64,000 nt of DNA from Kistimonas sp964291485 (GCA_964291485.2 OZ220224.1:1488001-1552000); one strand, 5' to 3'. Positions 18,024 to 27,732 are shown, counted from the first letter of the stretch. Notes: generated from the sequence alone by a model not told the origin. Translations and numbers: made by a program.

Positions 18024-19508
18024 ATGCCAATTGCAAATTTATCAGGCCAATCAGTACAAAATGGTGTGGTACAGATTGGTAAGGTTAAAACAGATATTGT
18101 TGCTCGTTTCAATGAACGGCTAGTGTCACAGGCTTACCATGATGTGATGATACGCAGCCGCAATGCTGAGTTGTTTCGTGTTAAGCATCAATGTTTGCTG
18201 AACGCCGATATTGAGCCTCGTCAATATTGTGTGCCTGCGGTATATCCATCAGTATCGGTTTTGCAGGTGTTGGGGGGAGAGCTAATTCGCAGATGTGAGT
18301 TCTCACATGATGGCCGCATGCTATGTATTCTTTTCGATAATGGTGTCAAGAGTATGGAGTGGAATGCTGAGGGGCAGGTGTGGCAGCTGTTAGATGATAT
18401 TCGTGCGGAGATAGATAGTAAGGGGCATTTTCTGATTAAGCCTCTGGCGATTTATCTAACCCTTGTGGATATGATTAATCAATGTGATCGTTTTGTTGCA
18501 TCACGCATTGATTCTCGTGATTGTGCAGATACTTTGGGCAGGGGCGCAACGTGTGGTTATTTGTCTGTCGTTAAGAAACTGGTCTGTGCAGGTGCTTTAC
18601 CGGATTTGGTAGGTAATTTAGATGAATTAACGGCTTTGCAGCGTTCAATAAGATCCAATTATTTTAGTATGGTGGAGTATTTGGCTCGTCAAAATGCAGA
18701 TGTTAACAAGTTAGAGCCCAGTGTTGAAAATATAACGCCGATTCAGCGTGCAGCAATGAATGGAAATAGCAAGCTCATTCAATTGCTGATTGAGTATGGT
18801 GCTGATTATGAGGCTACAAATGTTTATGGCGAGTCGTCACTTTGTCATGCCATAAGAGCTCATGACTTGGACTCAGTCAATGTACTGCTCGCCCACAATG
18901 TGATCTGTGATTTTTCCACAGATCGTCAAATCGGTGTGTTTGCTCCTTTTAGCGTTGATACAGGTGCCGCCCCCTTACATATGGCTGTGCATGAAGGCAG
19001 CTATCCGATATTGAAACGTCTGCTTCAGCATGGTGTTGATATGAATATCAAGACAACAGGTTGGGGGGATACAGCATTGAAAAAAGCGTACTGGGGAGAA
19101 ACACATGGTGATCCTATAAAGATGACAGCTTTATTACTGTCATATGGGGCTGAGATTAATGCACCTGCTATATTTTCACACCCAGAAAAACCTCTTTCGA
19201 GTGTTAAAAAGCACTTCTCTGCGATGTTGGTACTTGCAATGCATTTGTATCAAGGTGATGTAGGGCAGTCGCTGATAGATACTTTGGACGGTCGAAAGTT
19301 AAAGATTCCAGCTCGGATTAAGAATAGAACTATTAATAGTTTGCTTGCATTGGCGGCACAGAGGATATGGTTGTCTCTATGGTGTTCAATGGGGTTGAGA
19401 ATGATTGAGTGGTTATATGTTAACGATAAAAAAGAAATTATGCGTCGATTGTCGATAACTGATGAAAAGGTTGACTATTTGCGTTTTGGGTCACTTTTGC
19501 ATGAATGA
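18024..19508 (+). CDS. ankyrin-repeat protein
   Basis: A 494-residue protein with about five or six ankyrin repeats in the middle (roughly residues 160-380). Examples are TPIQRAAMNGNSKLIQLLIE and APLHMAVHEGSYPILKRLLQ. No signal peptide is visible; the N-terminal 150 residues and the C-terminal tail are not recognised. The ATG at 18024 follows AGGGGGGAACCT, a strong ribosome-binding site, and is preferred over the ATG at 17967. Composition is AT-richer than the flanking core genes. Ankyrin proteins are frequent in host-associated bacteria and may be secreted effectors; that role is inferred. Confidence 0.8.
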   Translation: MPIANLSGQSVQNGVVQIGKVKTDIVARFNERLVSQAYHDVMIRSRNAELFRVKHQCLLNADIEPRQYCVPAVYPSVSVLQVLGGELIRRCEFSHDGRMLCILFDNGVKSMEWNAEGQVWQLLDDIRAEIDSKGHFLIKPLAIYLTLVDMINQCDRFVASRIDSRDCADTLGRGATCGYLSVVKKLVCAGALPDLVGNLDELTALQRSIRSNYFSMVEYLARQNADVNKLEPSVENITPIQRAAMNGNSKLIQLLIEYGADYEATNVYGESSLCHAIRAHDLDSVNVLLAHNVICDFSTDRQIGVFAPFSVDTGAAPLHMAVHEGSYPILKRLLQHGVDMNIKTTGWGDTALKKAYWGETHGDPIKMTALLLSYGAEINAPAIFSHPEKPLSSVKKHFSAMLVLAMHLYQGDVGQSLIDTLDGRKLKIPARIKNRTINSLLALAAQRIWLSLWCSMGLRMIEWLYVNDKKEIMRRLSITDEKVDYLRFGSLLHE

Positions 19509-19624
19509 AAGTGCTTCGCTTTTTTGGGTGAAAGGAAATAGTGTGATAACTGAGAAAGTATAAAGCTTTTCGTTTTATCTGGTGCCAGTCTTTGATCTAC
19601 CGGCACCATGTAGTTGCTATTTGC

Positions 19625-19891
19625 TTATAGTTTAATGCCGCGCGCTTTCAGCAGTGCACTCTTGAAATCATCCTCACAATCTTTCTGGATGCCCGGGATC
19701 ATGGCGTCCTTCGCCGTTCCGCGCATTTTCAGGTGATAAATCAGCACATCATCGGTCAGGTCTGACAACTGGCCATCAAAACCCGCTTCTTCAGCCAGCT
19801 GGGTCAGCATTTGTGCCAGGTTCAGGTTGTTGTGCGCCAGCCAGACGGGCTTGAGCAGTTCAATCAGTTCTTCTATGCGGTGGCATTGCAT
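19625..19891 (-). CDS. yihD: YihD family protein (DUF1040)
   Basis: An 88-residue protein that lines up along its whole length with Escherichia coli YihD. Shared stretches include GFDGQLSDLTDDVLIYHLKM and GTAKDAMIPGIQKDCEDDFK. Function is not established. It is transcribed alone on the minus strand, opposite to the genes on both sides. Confidence 0.92.
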   Translation of the reverse strand: MQCHRIEELIELLKPVWLAHNNLNLAQMLTQLAEEAGFDGQLSDLTDDVLIYHLKMRGTAKDAMIPGIQKDCEDDFKSALLKARGIKL

Positions 19892-20092
19892 GGGAGGATT
19901 CCATCATACGACAACAGCGATGGGGGAGTGGTGAAGCGGTCAGAGAAAGATTCACCACCATGAAAACAGTGGATAGTTAAATGCGTAAGAGTATCCGTGC
20001 AAAACAGTAAATTAAAGACTTACCTTTTTCAACTTTTGTTGGTAGCATTCAAACCAAGTTGAACCCTAAGCAGTAAAAAAAGGGGATTTACC

Positions 20093-20476
20093 ATGGCTGT
20101 TAAAGGTATCCAGATCACTCAGTCTGCCAACGCTGATCTGCTGAACTCCATCTGGCTTCTGGATGAAGAAGCCGCCACTGCACGCTGCCTGTGCGCCAAG
20201 GGCGATGCCTTTGCCCAGGACCAGGAAGTTGCCGTGGCTGAGCTGGGCGAGATCGCTTTCCGCGAACTGCCGGTTGAAGGCCAGGCGGTACGTGAAGGTG
20301 GTCAGCACCTGAACGTGAACGTTCTGTCCCGTGAAATGCTGGAAGATGCCGCCGCTAACCCGGAGAAGTATCCTTCCCTGACCATCCGCGTTTCCGGTTA
20401 CGCTGTACGCTTCAACTCCCTGACGCCTGAACAGCAGCGCGACGTTATTACCCGTACTTTCACCAGCTCCATGTAA
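20093..20476 (+). CDS. grcA: autonomous glycyl radical cofactor
   Basis: A 127-residue homologue of YfiD/GrcA, a spare glycyl-radical domain that restores pyruvate formate-lyase after oxygen damage to its radical Gly. The radical site is in TIRVSGYAVRFNSLTPEQQ with Gly102, and GGQHLNVNVLSREMLEDA precedes it. The match to the enterobacterial protein is high over the whole length. It suggests fermentative or oxygen-limited growth. No clear FNR site was recognised upstream. Confidence 0.96.
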   Translation: MAVKGIQITQSANADLLNSIWLLDEEAATARCLCAKGDAFAQDQEVAVAELGEIAFRELPVEGQAVREGGQHLNVNVLSREMLEDAAANPEKYPSLTIRVSGYAVRFNSLTPEQQRDVITRTFTSSM

Positions 20477-20486
20477 GTTGGTGTCG

Positions 20487-20512
20487 CATGCCGTCTCACA
20501 CGAGGCGGCATG
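20487..20512 (+). terminator. hairpin after grcA
   Basis: CATGCCGTCT...AGGCGGCATG forms a 10-base stem with one G-T pair and a 6-base loop, 11 bases after the stop codon. No T-run follows. Confidence 0.45.
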
Positions 20513-20786
20513 ATAAGACGCTTCCCGCTTTATTCCTTCCTTTATCGCTTTCATATACATGGGTAATGCCGGTATGCATTTATTCATGGCTTTGATTCTG
20601 ATGTCAGTACTGCACTGAAAATCGCCGCATTCGTATGCCTTCATGACAGAGTGTTGATCTAAAGATGCCGAAGCTTGCAAAAAATCGGTTACCCTATACC
20701 CTTCGCAGATTTTGCACCCGATACTCAGACGGCGGTTTCTGTGGTAACGCGGTGCCCTTGGGAAATTCGTTGTTCGGGGACAGGAA

Positions 20787-21911
20787 ATGACCAGACTTTC
20801 ATGGGGTCTCGGTGTGAGATTGTGGATGACAGCACTGTTCTGTGTCATTGCCGCACCTACCCTGCAGGCCGCAGAAATCAAAAATCTGTACCAGGCGCAG
20901 GTCATCGTGCCCGATCAAGGGCGTGAAAGTCGTGCACAGGCATTTTCACAGGCGCTGGCCCAGGTTGTGATTAAGGTAACGGGGCTGGTTGGTGCGCCGG
21001 CCCGTGAGGGGATCCGGGTTGCCATGCAGAAATCCGATGTGCTGGTAAGCCGGTACGACTATCGCAAGGTGGACACCGGCGAAGAGGATCAAGCCAATCG
21101 TCAGCCGGGCTTTATGCTGGATGTCAGTTTTAACCGGGCGGCAGTCAACAAGCTTTTGCATGATAACCGGCTGCCTTTATGGGGCGATAACCGGCCGGAA
21201 ACATTGATTTGGGTTGCGTCTGAAGAGCGTGGCGGCCGGCAAATGCTGGGGGCTGAAAGTCCCTCGACGGTTGTTGCCGCTTTGCAGAAGGCATCGGATC
21301 AGTGGGGTGTGCCATTGCTCTATCCGTTGCTGGATGTGGAAGACAGTCTGTCATTATCCATGGCGGAACTCTGGGGTCTGTTCCCGGCACCCGTTGTGCA
21401 GGCTTCCGGACGCTACGGGGTAGACCCTGTTCTGGCCATGCGGGTTTATCCTTCAGGCCAGGATAAGGTGAGCGGCCGGGTGATGTTTACGTTCCGGGGC
21501 CAGGTATTTAATGAAGATATCAATGATGTGACGATGGATGTATTTGCCTGCCATGCCTTATCACTGGTTGCCAGCCGCCTTGCTGCATTTTATGCCATCC
21601 TGTCCGATGGTTTGTCTGAACATCCGCTGCGGTTACAGGTCGATGCTGTCAATGATGTGCATGATTACGCCGGCCTGTTGCGATATCTTGAAAACCTGGC
21701 AGCGGTTCGAACGGTGATGCCGGTGCGTGTCAAGGGCGATACCCTGACGCTGGACCTGGTGATTGATGGCAGTCCGGAGCAGGTGGATGCGGAGATCAGC
21801 CTCGATCGGAATCTGGCAAGAGCCTATCCGGCTTTGCCGGCAACGCCGCAAGAGCCATCGATGGTTGAACCGATTCGCCGTCCTGACCTCTATTATGTGT
21901 GGAAAAAATAA
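20787..21911 (+). CDS. DUF2066 domain-containing exported protein
   Basis: A 374-residue protein with a signal peptide ending near ATLQAAEIKNL-type sequence at about residue 30. The region after it (LYQAQVIVPDQGRESRAQAF through QVVIKVTG) matches the start of DUF2066 proteins. Function is unknown. It precedes the AI-2E family permease and hda, the same order as in Pseudomonas and Marinobacter relatives. Confidence 0.85.
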   Translation: MTRLSWGLGVRLWMTALFCVIAAPTLQAAEIKNLYQAQVIVPDQGRESRAQAFSQALAQVVIKVTGLVGAPAREGIRVAMQKSDVLVSRYDYRKVDTGEEDQANRQPGFMLDVSFNRAAVNKLLHDNRLPLWGDNRPETLIWVASEERGGRQMLGAESPSTVVAALQKASDQWGVPLLYPLLDVEDSLSLSMAELWGLFPAPVVQASGRYGVDPVLAMRVYPSGQDKVSGRVMFTFRGQVFNEDINDVTMDVFACHALSLVASRLAAFYAILSDGLSEHPLRLQVDAVNDVHDYAGLLRYLENLAAVRTVMPVRVKGDTLTLDLVIDGSPEQVDAEISLDRNLARAYPALPATPQEPSMVEPIRRPDLYYVWKK

Positions 21912-21986
21912 TGTGTTGCCCAGTGATTAACAACCGTCAGGCCCGGAAGGCCGGGCGATTAACCCGCCATTAAAGGGATTCAAGGT

Positions 21987-23063
21987 ATGAATGCAGAGAG
22001 GGATTATACGCAGCGCTGGTTTATTCTTGGCTTCGTGCTGATAGCCGGTTTTTTTATTTACCTGCTGCAGCCCATCCTGACGCCTTTCCTGGTCAGTATG
22101 GTGCTGGCGTATCTTGGGGATCCTGTGACGGATCGGCTGGAGCGTTTGGGGTTATCGCGAACGCTGGCAGTGACAACGGTCTTTGTCGTGGTCAGTCTGC
22201 TGCTTGTTGTGACCTTGCTGGTTTTAATTCCATTGATCACCAGTCAGATCAAAGTGGTGATCTCATTGTTGCCCCACTGGGGAGACTGGCTTCAGAACAA
22301 TTTGGTGCCACGCTTATCGAATTATGTGAATCTGGATCCAGAGCTGTTTAACCTCCGGGAGCTGAGTGCTCGGCTGGGGCATGAGTGGCAGCAGGCGGGG
22401 GGAATACTGGCCAGAATAGGACGTTCGTTTTCCGCTTCGAGCATGGCGTTGGCCGGTTTCCTTGCCAACTTGTTTTTAATCCCGGTGGTCAGTTTCTATC
22501 TGCTCAGGGACTGGGATCGCATGATTGATAATATTCGTGGGTTACTGCCCAGAAATATTGAACCAACGGTAGTGACCCTGGCCCGTGAGTGTGATGATGT
22601 GCTGGGCGCCTTCCTCAAGGGACAGCTCATGGTCATGTTTATGCTGGGCATTATTTATGGCACGGGGCTGTGGTTGCTCGGGTTGCAGTTTGCCATCCTG
22701 ATTGGATTGATTGCCGGTCTGGCCAGTATCGTGCCTTACATGGGCTTTATCGTGGGTATTGGTGTGGCGCTGGTGACGGCGTTCTTCCAGTTTGACAGCT
22801 GGTGGCCCATTCTCGGTGTAGTGGTTGTCTTTGGCATTGGCCAGATGATGGAAGGCATGGTGTTGACCCCCTTGCTGGTCGGTGACCGGATCGGTTTGCA
22901 TCCCGTAGCGGTGATCTTTGCCATTATGGCTGGTGGCCAACTGTTCGGTTTTGTCGGTATTCTCCTGGCGCTCCCTGTGGCGGCCATTGTCATGGTGTTG
23001 CTGGTTCATTTACACCGAAACTATAAGGAGAGTCACCTGTATCATGCCAGCCGCAAGTCGTGA
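21987..23063 (+). CDS. AI-2E family transporter (PerM-like)
   Basis: A 358-residue inner-membrane protein with about seven or eight hydrophobic segments. The pattern LQPILTPFLVSMVLAYLGDP near the N-terminus and ASIVPYMGFIVGIGVAL with PLLVGDRIGLHPVAVIFAIM near the C-terminus are hallmarks of the AI-2E exporter/PerM family. Members include autoinducer-2 exporters and Na+/H+ antiporters; the substrate here is unknown. A GC-rich hairpin (GCCCGGAAGGCCGGGC) lies just upstream of the start. Confidence 0.87.
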   Translation: MNAERDYTQRWFILGFVLIAGFFIYLLQPILTPFLVSMVLAYLGDPVTDRLERLGLSRTLAVTTVFVVVSLLLVVTLLVLIPLITSQIKVVISLLPHWGDWLQNNLVPRLSNYVNLDPELFNLRELSARLGHEWQQAGGILARIGRSFSASSMALAGFLANLFLIPVVSFYLLRDWDRMIDNIRGLLPRNIEPTVVTLARECDDVLGAFLKGQLMVMFMLGIIYGTGLWLLGLQFAILIGLIAGLASIVPYMGFIVGIGVALVTAFFQFDSWWPILGVVVVFGIGQMMEGMVLTPLLVGDRIGLHPVAVIFAIMAGGQLFGFVGILLALPVAAIVMVLLVHLHRNYKESHLYHASRKS

Positions 23064-23107
23064 TATGGTATGGGCTGCAAAGATGCTGTCATCACAGTCG
23101 TTGATAT

Positions 23108-23815
23108 ATGAGTCTGCCGTTGCAACTACCACTTGGTGTCCAGTTACGAGATGATGCGACATTCGCCAATTATTACGCTGGGCGTAATGAGGCGTTGGTC
23201 AATATGCTGGACGTTGAGCGTTATCCGGTTGGCGTGACGCCTGAGCAGTTTATCTACCTCTACGGTTCTCCCGGCGTTGGCTGCAGCCACCTGCTGCAGG
23301 CTGCCTGCCACCAGGCCGATGCCATGGGCCAACGCAGTATCTATCTCCCCATGAAAGAGCTGGCGGATTACCCGCCACGTTTGCTGGAGGGCATTGAATC
23401 CCTCCGGCTGGTCTGCATTGATGATATCAGTGCCATCGCCGGTGACAGGGCCTGGGAAGAAGCGTTCTTTCACCTCTTCAATAAGTTGCGGGAAAAAGGC
23501 CATCGATTGTTGGTTGCTGCGGAAGTCGCGCCCCGTCAGTTGAATATCTGTCTACCTGATCTGCTATCGCGTATGAGCTGGGGCATGGTTTTTCATGTCG
23601 AGCCGCTCACTGACCAGGAAAAAGTGATGGCGTTGCGGTTACGTGCACATCTTCGAGGCATGGATATGTCGGATGAGGTGGCTCGCTACATCCTTCATCG
23701 CGGTTCCCGGGACATGCAATACCTGTTTGATGTCTTGGGACGTCTGGATGGTGCAACCCTGAGGGCAAAACGAAAGCTAAGTGTACCTTTTGTTAAGCAG
23801 GTCATGGGTTGGTAA
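23108..23815 (+). CDS. hda: DnaA regulatory inactivator Hda
   Basis: A 235-residue DnaA-like AAA+ protein that, with the DNA-loaded sliding clamp, stimulates hydrolysis of DnaA-ATP to limit re-initiation. A clamp-binding motif QLPLGVQL is at the very N-terminus. The nucleotide loop is GSPGVGCSHLL, with Cys where canonical Walker A has Lys, as is common in Hda. LVCIDDISAIAG is the Walker B region. The C-terminal DnaA DNA-binding domain is absent. Confidence 0.93.
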   Translation: MSLPLQLPLGVQLRDDATFANYYAGRNEALVNMLDVERYPVGVTPEQFIYLYGSPGVGCSHLLQAACHQADAMGQRSIYLPMKELADYPPRLLEGIESLRLVCIDDISAIAGDRAWEEAFFHLFNKLREKGHRLLVAAEVAPRQLNICLPDLLSRMSWGMVFHVEPLTDQEKVMALRLRAHLRGMDMSDEVARYILHRGSRDMQYLFDVLGRLDGATLRAKRKLSVPFVKQVMGW

Positions 23816-23997
23816 GGGCGGAACCTGACAGGTGAGTCCGTCTTTACCGTTACAGTCGTTCGCGTTCTCTTTCTTATTGCTTTCAAGTCGAATCAGCCAC
23901 GATTTTTTTCCGGCATAACTGCAGTTTTGCTTTGCCCGCTTTGCGGGTACCATCACACCACTGATTTTCATCATCCAGAATTGACTTAAAAAATACC

Positions 23998-26250
23998 ATG
24001 CGCCGAATAATTCGTTTTCTTTTGGGGGGATTCGTTGCTTATCTCCTGTTGGGCTTTGTCATTCTGCCACCCGTTGTTCATGGTGTGGCTGTCTGGCTTG
24101 CTCCGCGCTTTCTATCGGCACCGCTGGAGATCGCCTCCGTTTATTTTAATCCGTTGACCCTTCAGGCAAATGCCAGGGGGCTGGTGCTGGGGGATCCTCG
24201 TAATCCTGTTGCTGGTTTTGAGCAATTCAGCATTAACCTTGCGTGGGATTCCCTGCCGCGTGGTTCATTGCATGTACAGTCCATCATGCTCGAGGCGCCA
24301 AGGGTTGACGCCATAATGGATAAAGAAGGGCAGTTGAATCTACTGGAATTGCTCAAGCCGCTGCCAGAACAGAGTTCAGAGGAAATTGAATCCGAAAATA
24401 CTGCCGATGAGTCAAAGCCCTTTGCAATCAATATTGATGACATCAGCATTAAACAGGGGCAGTTTGACTTTACCGATAACCAGATGATCGGTCGTGACGA
24501 AAAGCCGTTCTCGGTTTCATTGTCAGGATTCGACCTGAATATCCAGTCACTGGGCTTGCCGGCATCACAGTCAGAACTGACGTTAAAAACCCTCATAGGT
24601 GAAAAAGGTTCGCTTGTTATCAATGGCACCATTGTCTTACCACAAGGGGATGTTGATGCGCAGCTGGATGTGTCGTCTGTGGACCTGACGACGTTGCAGC
24701 CGCTGCTGGATCAGCTGACCTGGCTCCATCTGGATCAAGGCCTGTTGTCTGCCAGCCTTTCTGTGGCGCGTGGCCATGAAACCGGTGTGGTGGCATCGGG
24801 TCAGTTAGGGGTTGAGGCGCTGCGTCTTGATGATGTGCGAACGGATAAGCCGGTTGTCAGCTGGAATGCCCTGAATCTGGTAGGTATGAATTTTTCCGAA
24901 AAGGAAAGTCGCTTCAGTATCAAAGAGCTGCTCTTGGCTGGCCCGGATGTGCGTGTTGCAATTGACCGGAATATGCAGGTCAACCTTGCCAAGCTGCTGG
25001 TTGAAAATAGTGATCAGTCATCTGCCGATTCTGTTGATGACAATAACAATGCCAAGGCAAAGGGGCAGTCAATCGTTGTGGATATCGGAAAAATCCGGAT
25101 CGCGGATGGTCGCATGGATTTTTCTGATGCTTCATTCAGACCGGGCTTTGCCACGGAAGTGGTGAATCTGCAGGGGGATATCTCGGATATCAGTACCAGC
25201 GGCAAGAGTGACGCCACCGTTGCTATTCGAGGTCAGGTCGATCGATATGCGCCGGTGCAGATTTCCGGCCATCTGAATCCCTTGCAACCGGAAGCCAATA
25301 CGGATATCGGGTTGTCCTTCCATAATGTGGAATTAACAACGCTCACCCCTTATTCAGGCCGATTTGCCGGTTATGCCATTCGTAAGGGACGCATGAATCT
25401 GGATCTGAATTACCGGATTCAGAAGGGGCAGTTACAGGCATCAAACAAGTTGGTGCTCGATCAATTGCAGCTGGGTAATATGGTAGACAGTGATGAAGCG
25501 CCTGACCTCCCATTGCGGCTGGCTATTGCGCTACTGAAAGACCGTGACGGTAAGATTGATATTGATATGCCGATTCAGGGCGATCTGGATAATCCAGAAT
25601 TTGCCTATTGGGGGGCAGTCGGTAAAGCGCTGATGAATATGGTGATCAATATTGCAGCCGCGCCATTTAATGCCCTGGCTTCGCTGGTAGGTGGCGATGC
25701 TGAGCAGATGGAAAAAGTCGCCTTTTTGCCGGGGGATACTTTGCTGTCGCCTGATCAGCAGAAAGTATTGAGTTCGCTGGGTAATGCATTGAATGAACGT
25801 CCCGGGTTAATGCTGGAAGTGTCTGGTCGCGCAGATCGACTGGCAGACTGGCCGTTGCTTGAATCGCAACAGCTGGAAACGATGCTGAAGCGGATGTGGC
25901 AGACGCAGCAAATAGCACGCGGTGAATCAACGGTGGCGACACTGGAGCAGGTATTGGTACCCGTTGATGAGCGCCCTGAATTGCTACGGGAGTACGGTCG
26001 TCAGCTGAAAATTGCTGACATTGATAATGTGTCTGACGATGCGTTGCAGTCCACGGTGATGGGCGCCATACCCTACGATGAAATGGCGATGCATCAATTG
26101 GCGCAGCTACGGGCTCGGAGCATCAAAGATTTTCTGGTGGATCAGGCCCAGGTTCCAGCTGAAAGCGTTTATCTGCTAAATACTACGATTGGGGAAGAAG
26201 CAGGTAGCGATAATAAAGTGGTCAGTTCAATGTCGCTCGGAGCTCTCTAA
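23998..26250 (+). CDS. DUF748 domain-containing envelope protein (AsmA-like)
   Basis: A 750-residue protein with one N-terminal membrane anchor (FLLGGFVAYLLLGFVILPPV) and a long periplasmic part. The region after the anchor (LEIASVYFNPLTLQANARGL, then DDISIKQGQFDFTDN and DIGKIRIADGRMDFSDA) shows the repeated beta pattern of DUF748/AsmA-like proteins. The last 170 residues (LMLEVSGRADRLADW onward) resemble an OmpA-like C-terminus. The related AsmA/TamB group moves lipids between membranes; a similar role is inferred only. Confidence 0.8.
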   Translation: MRRIIRFLLGGFVAYLLLGFVILPPVVHGVAVWLAPRFLSAPLEIASVYFNPLTLQANARGLVLGDPRNPVAGFEQFSINLAWDSLPRGSLHVQSIMLEAPRVDAIMDKEGQLNLLELLKPLPEQSSEEIESENTADESKPFAINIDDISIKQGQFDFTDNQMIGRDEKPFSVSLSGFDLNIQSLGLPASQSELTLKTLIGEKGSLVINGTIVLPQGDVDAQLDVSSVDLTTLQPLLDQLTWLHLDQGLLSASLSVARGHETGVVASGQLGVEALRLDDVRTDKPVVSWNALNLVGMNFSEKESRFSIKELLLAGPDVRVAIDRNMQVNLAKLLVENSDQSSADSVDDNNNAKAKGQSIVVDIGKIRIADGRMDFSDASFRPGFATEVVNLQGDISDISTSGKSDATVAIRGQVDRYAPVQISGHLNPLQPEANTDIGLSFHNVELTTLTPYSGRFAGYAIRKGRMNLDLNYRIQKGQLQASNKLVLDQLQLGNMVDSDEAPDLPLRLAIALLKDRDGKIDIDMPIQGDLDNPEFAYWGAVGKALMNMVINIAAAPFNALASLVGGDAEQMEKVAFLPGDTLLSPDQQKVLSSLGNALNERPGLMLEVSGRADRLADWPLLESQQLETMLKRMWQTQQIARGESTVATLEQVLVPVDERPELLREYGRQLKIADIDNVSDDALQSTVMGAIPYDEMAMHQLAQLRARSIKDFLVDQAQVPAESVYLLNTTIGEEAGSDNKVVSSMSLGAL

Positions 26251-26271
26251 GCGGGGGGATGGTATCAGGTT

Positions 26272-26328
26272 GCAATGAAGCCGGGATGGGGTAAACGTTA
26301 AAAACACCTTGTTTCCCGGTTTCATTGC
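26272..26328. repeat. long inverted repeat between convergent genes
   Basis: Arms at 26272-26286 and 26314-26328 pair over 15 bases with a single G-T, around a 27-base loop. The repeat lies between the convergent DUF748 and DUF2069 genes. It could end transcription in both directions or be a REP-like element; no T-run is present. Confidence 0.55.
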
Positions 26329-26353
26329 TAGGCATGAACTATTGCTTATTGAC

Positions 26354-26752
26354 TTATCTTGTTTCGCTGGCTGCCTCATGCGCTTTCCATTTCAGCCCCT
26401 GATAATGCCAGCGCACATAGAACATGCTGCTGATAAACAGGATGACGCAGAGTGCGGTTTGTAGCCATCCGGAAATATCGTGGCCAAGAAAGGCGTCGAC
26501 TACGGCGCTGGTAAAATAGAACAGCACCACGAAACAAAGCCAGGCAAACCCGCGAGGCTTTTTGAGTATTACCCCCGGAATAAAGATCAGCAGTGGGCCG
26601 ATACGTGCCAACCAGATCAGCAGGGGAGAGTCCACGGCTGGCGGGTTCAGCCACCAGTGTTCCAAGCTCAGGGTCAACACAAGAAGGCCGTAAGAAAGGG
26701 CTGCAATCAGCCAGGCTTGATGGGTCAGTTTGTCTTTTTGTTGGCTACTCAT
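26354..26752 (-). CDS. DUF2069 domain-containing membrane protein
   Basis: A 132-residue inner-membrane protein with four hydrophobic segments (around residues 12-30, 42-60, 66-85 and 95-113). The segment LLIFIPGVILKKPRGFAWLC fits the DUF2069 family. Function is unknown. It overlaps the end of wrbA by eight bases and completes the arsC-wrbA-DUF2069 operon, an association also seen in Pseudomonas. Confidence 0.85.
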   Translation of the reverse strand: MSSQQKDKLTHQAWLIAALSYGLLVLTLSLEHWWLNPPAVDSPLLIWLARIGPLLIFIPGVILKKPRGFAWLCFVVLFYFTSAVVDAFLGHDISGWLQTALCVILFISSMFYVRWHYQGLKWKAHEAASETR

Positions 26753-27359
26753 TGGGTGTCCTGTGCAGTTTCATGGCCAGAGTGGCCAGCCGCTTGCCTT
26801 GAGCGATACAGAGTTGTTCTTCATGATCTGACAGGGGCAGATTGCTCTCTTTGCCTGCTAAATGGCTGGTGCCGTAGGGAGTGCCGCCGGATTGGGTTTC
26901 TGTCAAAGCGGGTTCTGTGTAAGGGACGCCATGGATGACCATGCCCTGATGCAATAATGGCAACATCATGGAGATCAATGTGCTTTCCTGACCACCATGC
27001 AGACTTGAGGTTGATGTAAAAACGGTGGCTGGTTTGTCGACCAGTGCACCGGTGAGCCAGAGACTGCTGGTGCCATCAAGGAAATATTTCAATGGTGCTG
27101 CCATGTTGCCGAAGCGCGTGGGACTGCCCATGGCCAGACCGCTGCAATCGCGCAGGTCATCTTCGGAACAATAGACGGCGCCTTCGGCCGGGATGCTGTC
27201 CTGTGTGGCTTCGCAGACGGCGGAGACGGGAGGGACAGTTCTCAGCCGTGCTTCTACACCGGCTACCTGTTCAACACCACTGGCAAGACGTTGTGCCATT
27301 TTCATCGTGGCGCCGTGACGGCTGTAATAAAGTACCAGTACGTAGGGGGATGACATCAC
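26745..27359 (-). CDS. wrbA: NAD(P)H:quinone oxidoreductase, WrbA type
   Basis: A 204-residue flavodoxin-like quinone reductase. The FMN phosphate loop YYSRHGATMKMAQRL starts at about residue 11. The GSPTRFGNMAAPLKYFLDGT stretch and the later STSSLHGGQESTL are diagnostic of WrbA. The family reduces quinones by two electrons and protects from redox cycling. It overlaps arsC by four bases. Confidence 0.9.
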   Translation of the reverse strand: MMSSPYVLVLYYSRHGATMKMAQRLASGVEQVAGVEARLRTVPPVSAVCEATQDSIPAEGAVYCSEDDLRDCSGLAMGSPTRFGNMAAPLKYFLDGTSSLWLTGALVDKPATVFTSTSSLHGGQESTLISMMLPLLHQGMVIHGVPYTEPALTETQSGGTPYGTSHLAGKESNLPLSDHEEQLCIAQGKRLATLAMKLHRTPNE

Positions 27360-27706
27360 AGAATCTCCAGTACCGCTTCAGGCGGACGCCCGATGCGGGC
27401 ATTGTTACCCTTCACGACAACGGGGCGCTGAATCAGCTTCGGCCAGCGAACCATGGCGTCCAGCAGCGCATCATCATTCAGTTCGGGGTCTTTGAGGTTG
27501 TTGTCCTTGTAGTCCTGTTCGCCGGTACGGAGCAGTTCCCTGACCGGAATGCCCAGCTTGCTGATAATCGCTTTCAGTGTATCCCTGTCTGGCGGAGTTT
27601 CCAGATAGAGTACAACGGCAGGATTGATGCCTTGTTCTTCAAGCAACTGCAATGTCTGGCGGGATTTGGAGCAGCGGGGATTATGATAAATTGTGATGTC
27701 ATTCAT
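27356..27706 (-). CDS. arsC: arsenate reductase, glutaredoxin type
   Basis: A 116-residue ArsC-family protein. The catalytic Cys is in IYHNPRCSKSRQTLQLLEEQ at residue 12, and the C-terminal VRWPKLIQRPVVVKGNNARI carries the Arg residues that bind the oxyanion. Size and motif fit the glutathione/glutaredoxin-dependent type. No ars repressor or efflux pump is nearby, and in this operon context such proteins may have another role. Confidence 0.88.
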   Translation of the reverse strand: MNDITIYHNPRCSKSRQTLQLLEEQGINPAVVLYLETPPDRDTLKAIISKLGIPVRELLRTGEQDYKDNNLKDPELNDDALLDAMVRWPKLIQRPVVVKGNNARIGRPPEAVLEIL

Positions 27707-27732
27707 GTCGTGGTCTCCCTCTTTTTCAATAT

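Noticed and set aside
20066..20905. 279-codon minus-strand frame over grcA
   Set aside because: It is the mirror of the grcA and DUF2066 coding regions, which match known proteins on the plus strand.
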